Part shown: positions 1-8,539 of the stretch, one piece after another
Layout of the letters: each line of letters starts with the position of its first letter
How positions within the stretch are numbered: the stretch's first letter is position 1
Assembly: GCA_040079635.1 (NCBI GenBank)
Contig: JBEBJY010000004.1
Location: forward strand, 1 to 64,000
Length of the DNA: 64,000 nucleotides
Source of the DNA: Aalborgiella sp040079635
GTDB taxonomy: Bacteria > Pseudomonadota > Gammaproteobacteria > Burkholderiales > Burkholderiaceae_C
Reading direction: 5' to 3'
Made by a program: the position numbers and the translations under genes
Notes under the pieces: generated by a model
Databases searched by the model: none
What the model saw: the letters and a program-made list of their open reading frames with translations, nothing else
What the model was told of the DNA's origin: nothing

Positions 1-8
1 AAATATAG

Positions 9-56
9 CTCTAGCCGGCGTATTTATTGCCTATATTGCTATTTTATTCATAGCAA
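9..56 (+). repeat. 48-base dispersed repeat, copy R1
   Basis: First of twelve copies of a repeat made of a conserved left half (CTCTAGCCGGCG then TATTTATTGCC) and a right half that forms a small hairpin (GCTAT, 7-base loop, ATAGC). It lies just upstream of a terminator and the 3' end of the minus-strand lipoprotein gene. What precedes it is outside the window. Confidence 0.9.
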
Positions 57-75
57 GTTGAAATCAATTATTCAT

Positions 76-113
76 AAAAAAAGCCCTGCAAGCTGAAATT
101 GCAGGGCTTTTTT
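76..113. terminator. Rho-independent terminator, probably bidirectional
   Basis: AAGCCCTGCA and TGCAGGGCTT form a 10-base stem, with an A-run on the left and a T-run on the right. It can therefore end transcription from either side: the minus-strand lipoprotein gene and whatever enters from the left edge. Confidence 0.85.
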
Positions 114-131
114 GTTTAAAACTGATATGGC

Positions 132-1064
132 TTAGATTTTACCGTTTGGTGTGAATGTGCCGCTCAACACGCCATAAACAAAGTTGTCTGGTGCAGGGTG
201 GAAAAATTGGCCGCCAATGTTGTTGTTGGAATCAACCGTCATTTGCATGTCGCCTTGAGAGCCTTGTCCTGACCAAATTAAATTAGAAGTACCGCCTTTG
301 ACGACTACGCCAGAGATGCCATATTCATAGGCATAGAAAACAAAGGTCTGTCCTTTGATGACGTTACAGTTTCCATCAGTTTCAAACGCAAAGCTACCAG
401 CCATCCAAATACCGCCGTCTGGATCACCGCCGCCGGCATTGCCATTATCGATAGCGTCATTGCCAGTTACAGCAATGCCACGTCCAGCCAATGACAAGTT
501 ACGCAAACGGATACGCTCGTCATGGTCTGGCGGGCTGTAATTTCCAACGTATGAACCGGTACAGCTCTTAGCGCCACCAGATGAAGAGGTTGTGGTTGTC
601 GTGGTTGAACCATTTTTAGGACCTTGTAAGCTGAATGATCCGCTCTTGGCTGGATCACCAGGGTGAGCCGCTTCGTAATACGTGCCGGTCAACAGACCAT
701 TTGAGTCGATTTGACCCGTAAAAATCATGACCAAAGCACCTTCCAAGAAGGAATTCACACTGATCTTGCCTGAGCTGTCAACAGTACCTTCAAAGGTCGC
801 TTCATAAATCGTTGCTGCGCCATTGTCATTGGTGCGGTTGTTGATGGTAAAAGTGCCTTTGATAGACTTGTCAGAGGCTACTACCATGGTCGTAGGACCA
901 CCGTTCACGCCCGTTGTCGTACCCGTGTAAGTACCAGAGTAGCTGGCAGATGTTGTTGTCGTAGTACCTGTTGAGGCTGATGTAGTGCTTGTGGTGCCGC
1001 TATTACAAGCAACTAACAGCAGTGGCACAGTCAAGGCCAAAATTTGAGCAAATCTTTTAAACAA
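132..1064 (-). CDS. Putative lipoprotein of unknown function
   Basis: I do not recognise a family. I place the start at a TTG at 1064 because GGAG lies seven bases upstream. This gives a compact signal peptide, LFKRFAQILALTVPLLLVAC (first residue read as Met), ending in a lipobox Cys at about residue 20. Longer readings from 1106 (ATG) or 1172 (TTG) put more than 30 residues before the hydrophobic core and lack a good ribosome site. After the Cys comes a Thr/Ser-rich linker, then about 270 residues of Gly/Asp/Asn-rich sequence that look like beta-structure, with a second Thr/Ser stretch in the middle. It is probably anchored to the outer membrane facing the periplasm or surface. It is monocistronic, ending at the terminator at 76-113. 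Confidence 0.75.
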   Translation of the reverse strand: MFKRFAQILALTVPLLLVACNSGTTSTTSASTGTTTTTSASYSGTYTGTTTGVNGGPTTMVVASDKSIKGTFTINNRTNDNGAATIYEATFEGTVDSSGKISVNSFLEGALVMIFTGQIDSNGLLTGTYYEAAHPGDPAKSGSFSLQGPKNGSTTTTTTSSSGGAKSCTGSYVGNYSPPDHDERIRLRNLSLAGRGIAVTGNDAIDNGNAGGGDPDGGIWMAGSFAFETDGNCNVIKGQTFVFYAYEYGISGVVVKGGTSNLIWSGQGSQGDMQMTVDSNNNIGGQFFHPAPDNFVYGVLSGTFTPNGKI

Positions 1065-1199
1065 GGGAAAACTCCAAGAAATTAAGGTTGAGTTAGAAGC
1101 ACCCATTATTTTAACGTCTAACCACAAAGGTTCAGCTTGTACTCGCTTGGATTTTGTGTAAACGGTAGGCAATTGCCAACACTTTTTGCCAAGTTATTT

Positions 1200-2432
1200 T
1201 TAGCTGATTTTCAGCGCAGGCACGGCGATGACATATTGCCAGCTCACTTGATGTTTCGCGGCGAGCTGTGCCTTGATCTCGGCTTCAAGGTTCCACGGCA
1301 AAATCAGCATGTAGTCTGGTGCTGAGTTATTCAAAACATCAGCCCCCACCATAGGAATACGCGAGCCTGGCATGAATTTGTTTTGTTTGGCGGGGTTCAG
1401 GTCGATGACGAATTTAATCAAATCATCGCGCACACCCGCGTAGTTGAGCAAGGTGTTGCCTTTGGCGGCAGCGCCGTAAGCGGCCACGGTTTTGCCATCT
1501 GCTTGCGCTTTGAGCAAAAATTGCAGCAAATCGCGCTTGATTTTGACAGCATCGGCTTGGGTTTTCCCGTAGTAAGCGGTTGTTTTCATGCCCAAAGTTT
1601 CCTCACGCGCCAGCATGGCTGCCACGCGCGGGCTCAAAGCGTGTTTGCCGGTGCTGGCTTTTTGGGCAAACACCCGCAAACTGCCGCCATGGGTAGCGAT
1701 TTCTTCTACATCAAACACGCTCAGGCCATTGGCTTTGAAAATGGTGTTGACGGCGGTTAGTGAGAGGTAAGAGAAATGCTCATGGTAAATCGTGTCAAAC
1801 TGGGCTTTGTCGACCAAATTCAGCAGATGCGGAAACTCGAAGGTAGAAACGCCTTGGTCTTTGAGCAGCAGGGTAAAGCCGCTGACAAAGTCATTGATGT
1901 CTGGCACATGCGCCAGCACGTTGTTGGCAGCAGTTAAGTCGGCTTGACGGCCTTCTGACACCAAGCGGGTGGCCAATTTTTTACCGAAAAACTCTTCAAT
2001 CGACTCAATGCCAATCTCACGCGCGGCTTTGGCGGTACTGGCTGTTGGCTCAACGCCGTAGCAGGGAATGCCTGCGGCTTTGAAGTTTTTGAGCAAATAG
2101 CCGTCGTTTGAGGCTACTTCTACCACGCAGCTGTTAGCGCCAAGTCCAAAACGCGCCGTCATCTCCTGGCTATATTGCTTGACGTGCGCCAACATGGTGC
2201 TGGAAAACGAGCTGAAATAGGCGTATTCAGCAGAGAACATGTCGTCAAAACCCGCAAAGTCTTCAGTTTGAACCAGCCAGCAGCTTTCACACACCAACAC
2301 CCGCAGTGGGTAATAGCTTTCTGGCGCGTGCAGTTGCGCTGGGGTTAAATACGCGTTTGACGGTGGCGAGCTGCCTAAATCAACAAATGGCAGGGTGACT
2401 TGGGCGTCGCAGTGGCGGCATTTCATCTTCAA
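1200..2432 (-). CDS. Sugar C-methyltransferase (class I, SAM-dependent)
   Basis: A 410-residue protein with the three-part layout of NDP-hexose C-methyltransferases. An N-terminal zinc module has Cys5, Cys8, Cys48 and Cys51. A Rossmann SAM domain carries the motif VVEVASNDGYLL near residue 105. A C-terminal domain (AYGAAAKGNTLLNY region) is typical of the TylCIII-like C-methyltransferase family. It would add a methyl group to a 4-keto sugar nucleotide. It is last in an operon with a CDP-glucose 4,6-dehydratase and a 3,5-epimerase, and its start overlaps the epimerase stop by ATGA, so the three are probably translated together to make a branched deoxyhexose for surface glycan. The exact carbon methylated cannot be read from the sequence. 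Confidence 0.85.
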   Translation of the reverse strand: MKMKCRHCDAQVTLPFVDLGSSPPSNAYLTPAQLHAPESYYPLRVLVCESCWLVQTEDFAGFDDMFSAEYAYFSSFSSTMLAHVKQYSQEMTARFGLGANSCVVEVASNDGYLLKNFKAAGIPCYGVEPTASTAKAAREIGIESIEEFFGKKLATRLVSEGRQADLTAANNVLAHVPDINDFVSGFTLLLKDQGVSTFEFPHLLNLVDKAQFDTIYHEHFSYLSLTAVNTIFKANGLSVFDVEEIATHGGSLRVFAQKASTGKHALSPRVAAMLAREETLGMKTTAYYGKTQADAVKIKRDLLQFLLKAQADGKTVAAYGAAAKGNTLLNYAGVRDDLIKFVIDLNPAKQNKFMPGSRIPMVGADVLNNSAPDYMLILPWNLEAEIKAQLAAKHQVSWQYVIAVPALKIS

Positions 2433-2995
2433 AGTCCTTCAAAAGTGGGGAGCATCATGGGGCGATGTCTGTCGCCTTCTGACATTTCTGTCATTTCAGT
2501 GATTGGGAGAGGCCAATCGATGGCGAGCCGTGGATCCAGCGGGTTGATGCCGCTGGACGACGCCGGGTCAAATTTTTGAGTGTGCAGGTAAAGCATTTCA
2601 CAATCAGCGCTCAGGGTTTGAAACCCGTGCGCGAAGCCTTCGGGTATCAACAAGCTGCGCTGGTTACTGGCGGAAAGAATTTCGCCATGCCACTGCAAAA
2701 ACGTTGGTGAGCCTGCGCGCAAATCTACCGCCACATCAAACACTTCACCTCTCAAACAGCTGACAAATTTCGTCTCCATAAAAGGCATGGTCTGAAAATG
2801 CATGCCGCGCACGCTGCCTTTTTGTACGGTGAACGAGCGGTTGATTTGAGAGATGCTTTTGGAGATGCCCAGCTCAGCAAAGGTGTCCGCACAGTAAGCG
2901 CGCTCAAACCAGCCGCGCGCGTCAACAATCGGTTGGCGGGTGATGACTTGCAAACCCGCGAGCTTGCTGGCTGTAACCTCAAAACGCTCAGTCAT
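2429..2995 (-). CDS. dTDP-4-dehydrorhamnose 3,5-epimerase-like protein (RmlC/RfbC family)
   Basis: A 188-residue cupin of the RmlC family, which epimerises 4-keto-6-deoxy sugar nucleotides at C3 and/or C5. Family marks are RGWFERAY near residue 28, SQINRSF near 49, GSVRGMHFQ with the catalytic-type His66, and FAHGFQTL with the C-terminal tail DPRLAIDWP. It overlaps the methyltransferase start by four bases and follows rfbG by four bases. Because the upstream enzyme is CDP-glucose specific and a C-methyltransferase follows, the substrate is more likely a CDP-linked 4-keto sugar than dTDP-rhamnose precursor. No rmlA, rmlB or rmlD is present in the window. Confidence 0.88.
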   Translation of the reverse strand: MTERFEVTASKLAGLQVITRQPIVDARGWFERAYCADTFAELGISKSISQINRSFTVQKGSVRGMHFQTMPFMETKFVSCLRGEVFDVAVDLRAGSPTFLQWHGEILSASNQRSLLIPEGFAHGFQTLSADCEMLYLHTQKFDPASSSGINPLDPRLAIDWPLPITEMTEMSEGDRHRPMMLPTFEGL

Positions 2996-2999
2996 TCAT

Positions 3000-4118
3000 C
3001 TATCCTACAGCCGAGGCTTGATGGATGAAGTAAGCAATATCGCGCTCGCACAACTCAGCAGCGGCTTGCCCCGCTTGTAAATCGCGATACCAGCGCATCG
3101 TCATACCAATGGCGTCTTTTAAAGGAAAGACGGATTGCACGCCCAGTTGTGATTTCGCCAAAGAGGTGTCCAGCATCAACAGCCCCGCTTCATGCGGGCC
3201 CTCTTTGCCGTCTCCCCATTGCACGTCACCTCGCCCAAAAGCTGCTTGCGCGATGCCGACGACTTCGCGCACGGTCGCGGCTTCGTGTGTTTGCGGACCA
3301 AAATTCCACGCTTTTGCAGCATTTGCATCGCTCCAAGCGCGCTCCGCCAAGACCAAATAGGCGCACAGCGGTTCAATCACGTGCTGCCAGGGGCGCACAG
3401 CCTCTGGGCGGCGCACTTGCAAAGCCCCATTGGCAGACCAAGCGCGCACAGCATCGGGAATGATGCGGTCGGCGCTCCAATCTCCACCACCAATGACGTT
3501 GCCCGCACGTGCTGTTGCTACAGTCACGCCCTTGGCGGCAAAATACGAAGCGCGGTAGCTGGCGACCACAATTTCTGTGCCCGCTTTGCTGGCGCTGTAC
3601 GGGTCGTGGCCTCCCAAGCGGTCGGTTTCTCGGTACGGCCAAGACCACTCTTGGTTGGCATAAACTTTGTCGGTGGTGACCACGACAATGCTGCGCACGC
3701 TGTCGCAGTGTCTCAACGCGTCCAACACGTTAGCCGTGCCGATAACGTTGACTGAAAATGTACGCAAAGGGTCGCTGTAAGACTCACGCACCAAGGCTTG
3801 CGCCGCCAAATGCAAGACGATTTCAGGTCGCTCTTGCTGAACAATAGCTGCAATCTTGGGCGCATAGCAAATATCTAGCTCATGATGCGCCAAGTGTTTA
3901 CTCACTTTCGCCAGCGAAAATATATTAGGTTCGGTATTCGGTGCTAAGGCAATTGCCGTCACTTTCGCGCCCATAGAAACCAGCCACTGCGCCAGCCAAG
4001 CACCTTTAAAACCGGTATGTCCCGTCAACAACACGCGCTTGCCAGACCAAAAATCAGCGCTCGGAAGCGCTGTTGAGTGTGCTGGGTTCAACCCTGGATT
4101 CGTTGCTAGGCTTTTCAA
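3000..4118 (-). CDS. rfbG: CDP-glucose 4,6-dehydratase
   Basis: An extended short-chain dehydrogenase of 372 residues converting CDP-glucose to CDP-4-keto-6-deoxyglucose, the entry to CDP-linked dideoxy and branched sugars. The phrase GHTGFKGAWL (residues 33-42) is the hallmark nucleotide-binding loop of this family. TTDK at 148-151 and the Tyr174-x3-Lys178 pair (YSASK) are the catalytic residues. The start is a TTG with AAGG upstream; a usable ATG is absent nearby, and the first 20 or so residues are poorly conserved-looking. It is the first gene of the operon. The cytidylyltransferase rfbF that normally supplies CDP-glucose is not next to it. Confidence 0.9.
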   Translation of the reverse strand: MKSLATNPGLNPAHSTALPSADFWSGKRVLLTGHTGFKGAWLAQWLVSMGAKVTAIALAPNTEPNIFSLAKVSKHLAHHELDICYAPKIAAIVQQERPEIVLHLAAQALVRESYSDPLRTFSVNVIGTANVLDALRHCDSVRSIVVVTTDKVYANQEWSWPYRETDRLGGHDPYSASKAGTEIVVASYRASYFAAKGVTVATARAGNVIGGGDWSADRIIPDAVRAWSANGALQVRRPEAVRPWQHVIEPLCAYLVLAERAWSDANAAKAWNFGPQTHEAATVREVVGIAQAAFGRGDVQWGDGKEGPHEAGLLMLDTSLAKSQLGVQSVFPLKDAIGMTMRWYRDLQAGQAAAELCERDIAYFIHQASAVG

Positions 4119-4183
4119 AGCGCTGTGCCTTTTTCGTAAAATGTCAGTAAAACTATTTTAATACAGGTACATATCGTCAAATA

Positions 4184-6337
4184 ATGCAAGCCAAACACCC
4201 ATTCGCCCATCCTATCTTCATGCGGTTGGTGGCTTTGCAATCTCGGTATTTACCGAATTTGTCTGCTTTTACAGCGTACTTTATTGCCATTACGATTGCA
4301 TGTGCTTTTGTGGCGTACCAGTTCCCCGTGTCGTTTCTCATGGGAAGCAGCACCGTTTTTGACTATGGTGACATCGCGCAGCATGTGTCTGGCTGGTGGT
4401 ACTACGCCAAAGATAGCTGGCATTTTCCGCTGCTGCACACCACACGCTTAGACCACCCCACGGGTGTCAGTATCGCCTACACAGACAGTATTCCTTTATT
4501 AGCGCTGCCTTTTAAGCTACTGATAACGCTGTTTCCAAGTTTGCTTCCGGAGCATTTTCACTATGTCGGCTTGTGGATAGGCTTGGTTTTTGTGAGTCAA
4601 GCGATAGCAGCCACGTTTCTAATGCGAGCTTTGGGTGTGAAAAGCTTGTTTGCGATACTCATTTCAGTAGGGTTTGCGCTGACTTGGCCTGTGATTCATG
4701 CGCGTTATCACCACCCCGCTTTGATGATGCAAAGCATCATCATTTACGCCATCGCTTTGTATTTTCTAGGCCGGCATAAAACCTGGTCGAGCAGCGCAGT
4801 CAGCTTCGCGTTTGTAGGGCTGAACTTGGTGGCATTAACGGTGCACCCATACTTTTTACCTTTTACAGCCGGTTTTTTTACAGCTTTTTTGGCTGATCAA
4901 GCCATCCAGGGCGAATCCTGGCTCAGGCAGTTGAAGCGCTTGCTGGTTTTGCTTATCCTTTTAGCTTGTGCGATTTTATTGTTGGGTTATACCGGCAGAG
5001 CATCGTTTGCCAACTACGGCTACGGCACCAATTTCTACCTAGACCTCATGACGCCATTCTGCGGAGGCGGAAAACTAATTACTTGCGGTGTTGGCCCGGT
5101 GTATGCATTCCCGTATCACGAGGGCTTTAATTACTTAGGTGCTGGTTTATTGGTGTTGATTCCAGTTGCAGCGGTTTGGAATTGGCGTTCAGTCGTGTCG
5201 TTCCCCAAAATATACCCAGCATTCACACTACTTTTGGTAGGATTTTTGTTATACACGCTAACAAATCACGTGCACTTTAATGACACTGTTTTGTTTTCTT
5301 TTGCTCTCCCGGTTTGGACCGAAGGATTGACGGGCACCTTTCGCGCTGCAGGGCGATTTTTTTGGCCAGTCAGCACCTTTATCTTGTTTGTTACTTTAGC
5401 CAGCTTGTTGAAGAAGAGAGTTTGGCTAGTCGCCTTGCTGTTAACGACCGCATTGGTGCTACAAGTTAAAGATGTCAAACCTTGGCTGAGTCGTATACAC
5501 GATGAAGCCAGAAAACCAAGCCAACTGAATTTCGCAGATTGGGCTCCTGTTATGGCGAAAACAGACAAAATCATCAGCTACCCCATTCACGAATGCCCGC
5601 CCCTGCATTATTTGCACAATATTTGGGTCATGCAATTGGCTGGCTATTACGGGAAATTGATTAATTCTGGCTACACGGCGCGTGGCAACAAGAGCTGTGA
5701 TGATGACAACATTGCCATCCAGCAACCTTTCCAGGATCGGCATCTCTACATCATGTCGAACGGGCCCTACGCCAATTACCCATTCACACCTGAGTTCACA
5801 TTCCCTGTGCCTTTCCAACAAGCCATGATTAAGGGTGAATGCGTTCGTCGTTTGGAGGAAATGGTTTGTCTACCGGGCACAACGGCCGATTTTTGGCAGA
5901 ACATATCTTTAGAAACTAGCCCCATCAAACTCATTTCTGGTGGCAGGCAATGGGGGGCGGCCGAATTGAATACGCAGATAGGGCAAGTCATCAACATGGG
6001 GGACGAGCGACGACTGATCCCCACAGACAGCGTTAAGGCTGGTTGGTTAAGCTTCGGCTTAGGCATTTCTTTACCTGTCGGAAAATACCGTTTTGAAATC
6101 GACTACGTGAGTCAATCGTCACCCAATGCACATGTCGGCAACTGGGATGTTGTGTTAGATAACGAGAAAAAATTGGGTAACGGAAAACTCATGGGATCAC
6201 AAGGCAAAGCCAATCGTATTGAAGGTGTCTTCGCTATCGAACCACAGGATGTGGGCAAATCTTTTGAGTTGAGAACGTTCTTTTTAGCCCAAGGCGATTT
6301 GCAAGTTATCAGCAGTACCGTACGCACAACCCAGTAA
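4184..6337 (+). CDS. Polytopic membrane protein, DUF6311 type (paralogue 1)
   Basis: A 717-residue protein. About ten hydrophobic segments cover residues 20-430 and are followed by a roughly 280-residue soluble C-terminal region. The loop with GDIAQHVSGWWYYAKDSWHF and then TDSIPLLALPFK matches what I recall of DUF6311, a GT-C-like family tied to polyprenyl-phosphate-sugar transfer. The C-terminal part has paired cysteines (CVRRLEEMVC) and a beta-rich end that could be a carbohydrate-binding fold. It starts an operon of four: a close paralogue follows after five bases, then GtrB-like and GtrA-like genes. I infer it moves a lipid-linked sugar onto a surface polymer in the periplasm; the family name is firmer than the function. 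Confidence 0.75.
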   Translation: MQAKHPFAHPIFMRLVALQSRYLPNLSAFTAYFIAITIACAFVAYQFPVSFLMGSSTVFDYGDIAQHVSGWWYYAKDSWHFPLLHTTRLDHPTGVSIAYTDSIPLLALPFKLLITLFPSLLPEHFHYVGLWIGLVFVSQAIAATFLMRALGVKSLFAILISVGFALTWPVIHARYHHPALMMQSIIIYAIALYFLGRHKTWSSSAVSFAFVGLNLVALTVHPYFLPFTAGFFTAFLADQAIQGESWLRQLKRLLVLLILLACAILLLGYTGRASFANYGYGTNFYLDLMTPFCGGGKLITCGVGPVYAFPYHEGFNYLGAGLLVLIPVAAVWNWRSVVSFPKIYPAFTLLLVGFLLYTLTNHVHFNDTVLFSFALPVWTEGLTGTFRAAGRFFWPVSTFILFVTLASLLKKRVWLVALLLTTALVLQVKDVKPWLSRIHDEARKPSQLNFADWAPVMAKTDKIISYPIHECPPLHYLHNIWVMQLAGYYGKLINSGYTARGNKSCDDDNIAIQQPFQDRHLYIMSNGPYANYPFTPEFTFPVPFQQAMIKGECVRRLEEMVCLPGTTADFWQNISLETSPIKLISGGRQWGAAELNTQIGQVINMGDERRLIPTDSVKAGWLSFGLGISLPVGKYRFEIDYVSQSSPNAHVGNWDVVLDNEKKLGNGKLMGSQGKANRIEGVFAIEPQDVGKSFELRTFFLAQGDLQVISSTVRTTQ

Positions 6338-6342
6338 ACCTG

Positions 6343-8490
6343 ATGATGATTCGCACACCTTTTTTAACACACGTAACCAACACTTTTTGGCGAGATATGC
6401 CAAAGTTGGGTAGCTATTCAATGGCGATTGTCATTGGTTGTTGCTTTGTCGCCTATCTATTTCCATGGACTTTTTTAACTGGACATAGTGTCGTTTTTGA
6501 CAATGGAGACATTGCTCAACACATTTCAGGCTGGTGGTATTACGCCCGCGACAGTTGGCACTTTCCTCTTTTGCACACGCAGCGGCTTAACCATCCTGAA
6601 GGCGTGACCATTGCCTTGACAGACAGCATTCCGCTGATGGCGCTGCTGTTTAAAACCCTACTGACGCTTTTCCCCAGCTTATTTCCCGAACACTTTCATT
6701 ACTTTGGCTGGTGGATGGGCTTGGTTTTTGTGGCACAAGCGTTGTCTGCAGTGATGCTGATGCGAGCATTGGGCGCAAAAAGTCTGTTTGCACTGATTGT
6801 TTCGATTGGCTTTGCACTGAGTTGGCCAGTGCTTCATGCGCGCTATCACCATGCGGCATTGATGATGCAAAGTATCATTATTTTTGCGTTGGCGTTCTAT
6901 TTTTTTGGCGCTAGCAAAGCATGGTCTAGTCACAAAACAAGTTTTGCATTTATCGCTTTGAGCTTGGTGGGGTTGACCGTTCACCCCTATTTTTTGCCCT
7001 TCGTCTCTGGCCTTTTTGTGGCTTTCATGATTGACCAAATTGTGAAAGGTGAGTCATGGCTTCTGCAACTGAAACGCCTAGCGACTTTTGCTATCGTTTT
7101 GGGGCTCACGATGTGGGTTCTGGGGTACTTAGACCGCAAAGCACCTCTTGGGGGTTTTGGAGACTTCTTTTTCTTAGATTTGAAACATCCTTTTTGTGGC
7201 GGTGGAAAACTCATTAACTGCGGTATAGGGCCGGTATATGAATTCCCATACCACGAAGGATTCAATTATCTTGGCGCGGGCTTGTTACTTTTGATACCGT
7301 TTGCTTTGATTTTCAATGGCAAAGCTTTGTTAGCACTCCCGAAGAAATACCCTGCACTGCTCATCTTGGCGCTGGGGTTTTTCTTGTACGCCTTGTCAAA
7401 CCGTGTGCGGTATGCAGGTGTTGAGATTTTTACTTACCCTTTGCCAGCTTGGTTAAATTTTTTAACAGGGACGTTTAGAGCTTCCGGACGGTTTTTCTGG
7501 CTGGCAAGCTTACTCGCTTTATTTGTAACCCTTGCCAGCCTGCTCAAAAAACGAACCTTTTTACCCACATTGGCGGTTGCTTGTTTGTTGACAACCGCGT
7601 TGATTCTCCAAGTCAAAGACGTTAAACCTTGGCTAGACCGCATTAGGACGGAATCCAAGAAACCCAGTAAAGTGAATTATGCGGACTGGGCGCCTGTGAT
7701 GGCGCAAGTTGACAAGCTGGTTATGTACCCCACTTACCAATGTGCGCACCCCCATTACCAGCACTATATTTGGGTGATGCAAATGGCGGGGTATTACGGT
7801 AAATTGCTTAATTCGGGTTACGTGGCAAGAAGCAGTTTGAACTGCAATGCTGATAAATTAGCCATTGGCCAACCCTTTTTGCCGCGCCATTTGTATGTAT
7901 TGTCTAGTGCTGTTTATGCCAATGCGCCGTTTACCCCTGGGTTTGAACTGCCCGCACCTTTTGAACAAGCCATGCAGCGCGGCGAGTGTGTGCGGCGTTT
8001 TGACGACATGATTTGCCTGCCAGGTAGCACAGCAGAATTTTGGAACAATCTACCCCCCATAGCCAGCCCAACGACGATGATAGCCAACGGCCGTCGATGG
8101 GGCGTTACCGAATACAACACCGTGATTGGTAAACCTATTGGTAAAAATGTACTAGGTGTGCAAGCTTTAGTGCCAAGATCAGCGTCTGAGGCTGGTTGGC
8201 TTAGTTTTGGGCCATTTCTGTCGTTGCCAGTCGGCAAATACAGTTATTCAATCAGCTATTCAAGCCAGGTCGCACCAGACACCCATATTGGCAATTGGGA
8301 TATCGTTTTAGAGAACGAGAAAATCCTGAGCTCTGGAAAACTCATGGGCACGCAAGGCCAACCCAAGCGCATCGAAGGTGTTTTTAATATTGACGCCAAA
8401 GATGCAGGCAGACCCTTTGAGCTGAGGTCTTTTTACTTGGCAAAGGGTGACCTACAGCTCATCAGCAGTTCACTGCAAAAAATGCCTTGA
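6343..8490 (+). CDS. Polytopic membrane protein, DUF6311 type (paralogue 2)
   Basis: A 715-residue tandem duplicate of the preceding gene, colinear along its whole length. It shares GDIAQHISGWWYYARDSWHF, TDSIPLMALLFK, the PFCGGGKLI loop, the Cys pair (CVRRFDDMIC) and the C-terminal GKLMGTQG region. The two have clearly diverged in the cytoplasmic and periplasmic loops, for example around residues 260-270. The start overlaps two consecutive ATG codons at 6343 and 6346, five bases after the first paralogue, so translation is probably coupled. Retention of two diverged copies next to one GtrB-GtrA pair suggests two acceptor or linkage specificities fed by the same lipid-linked donor. That is inference. 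Confidence 0.75.
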   Translation: MMIRTPFLTHVTNTFWRDMPKLGSYSMAIVIGCCFVAYLFPWTFLTGHSVVFDNGDIAQHISGWWYYARDSWHFPLLHTQRLNHPEGVTIALTDSIPLMALLFKTLLTLFPSLFPEHFHYFGWWMGLVFVAQALSAVMLMRALGAKSLFALIVSIGFALSWPVLHARYHHAALMMQSIIIFALAFYFFGASKAWSSHKTSFAFIALSLVGLTVHPYFLPFVSGLFVAFMIDQIVKGESWLLQLKRLATFAIVLGLTMWVLGYLDRKAPLGGFGDFFFLDLKHPFCGGGKLINCGIGPVYEFPYHEGFNYLGAGLLLLIPFALIFNGKALLALPKKYPALLILALGFFLYALSNRVRYAGVEIFTYPLPAWLNFLTGTFRASGRFFWLASLLALFVTLASLLKKRTFLPTLAVACLLTTALILQVKDVKPWLDRIRTESKKPSKVNYADWAPVMAQVDKLVMYPTYQCAHPHYQHYIWVMQMAGYYGKLLNSGYVARSSLNCNADKLAIGQPFLPRHLYVLSSAVYANAPFTPGFELPAPFEQAMQRGECVRRFDDMICLPGSTAEFWNNLPPIASPTTMIANGRRWGVTEYNTVIGKPIGKNVLGVQALVPRSASEAGWLSFGPFLSLPVGKYSYSISYSSQVAPDTHIGNWDIVLENEKILSSGKLMGTQGQPKRIEGVFNIDAKDAGRPFELRSFYLAKGDLQLISSSLQKMP

Positions 8491-8539
8491 AAGATGCAAA
8501 CCAAACTGAAACTCAATTGTCTTCACACATAATACAGAC

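Noticed and set aside
5041..5110. The shared PFCGGGKLI segments of the two DUF6311 genes as a recombination hot spot or frameshift
   Set aside because: Both frames are intact over their whole lengths and the DNA between the copies has diverged, so recent recombination is not supported.
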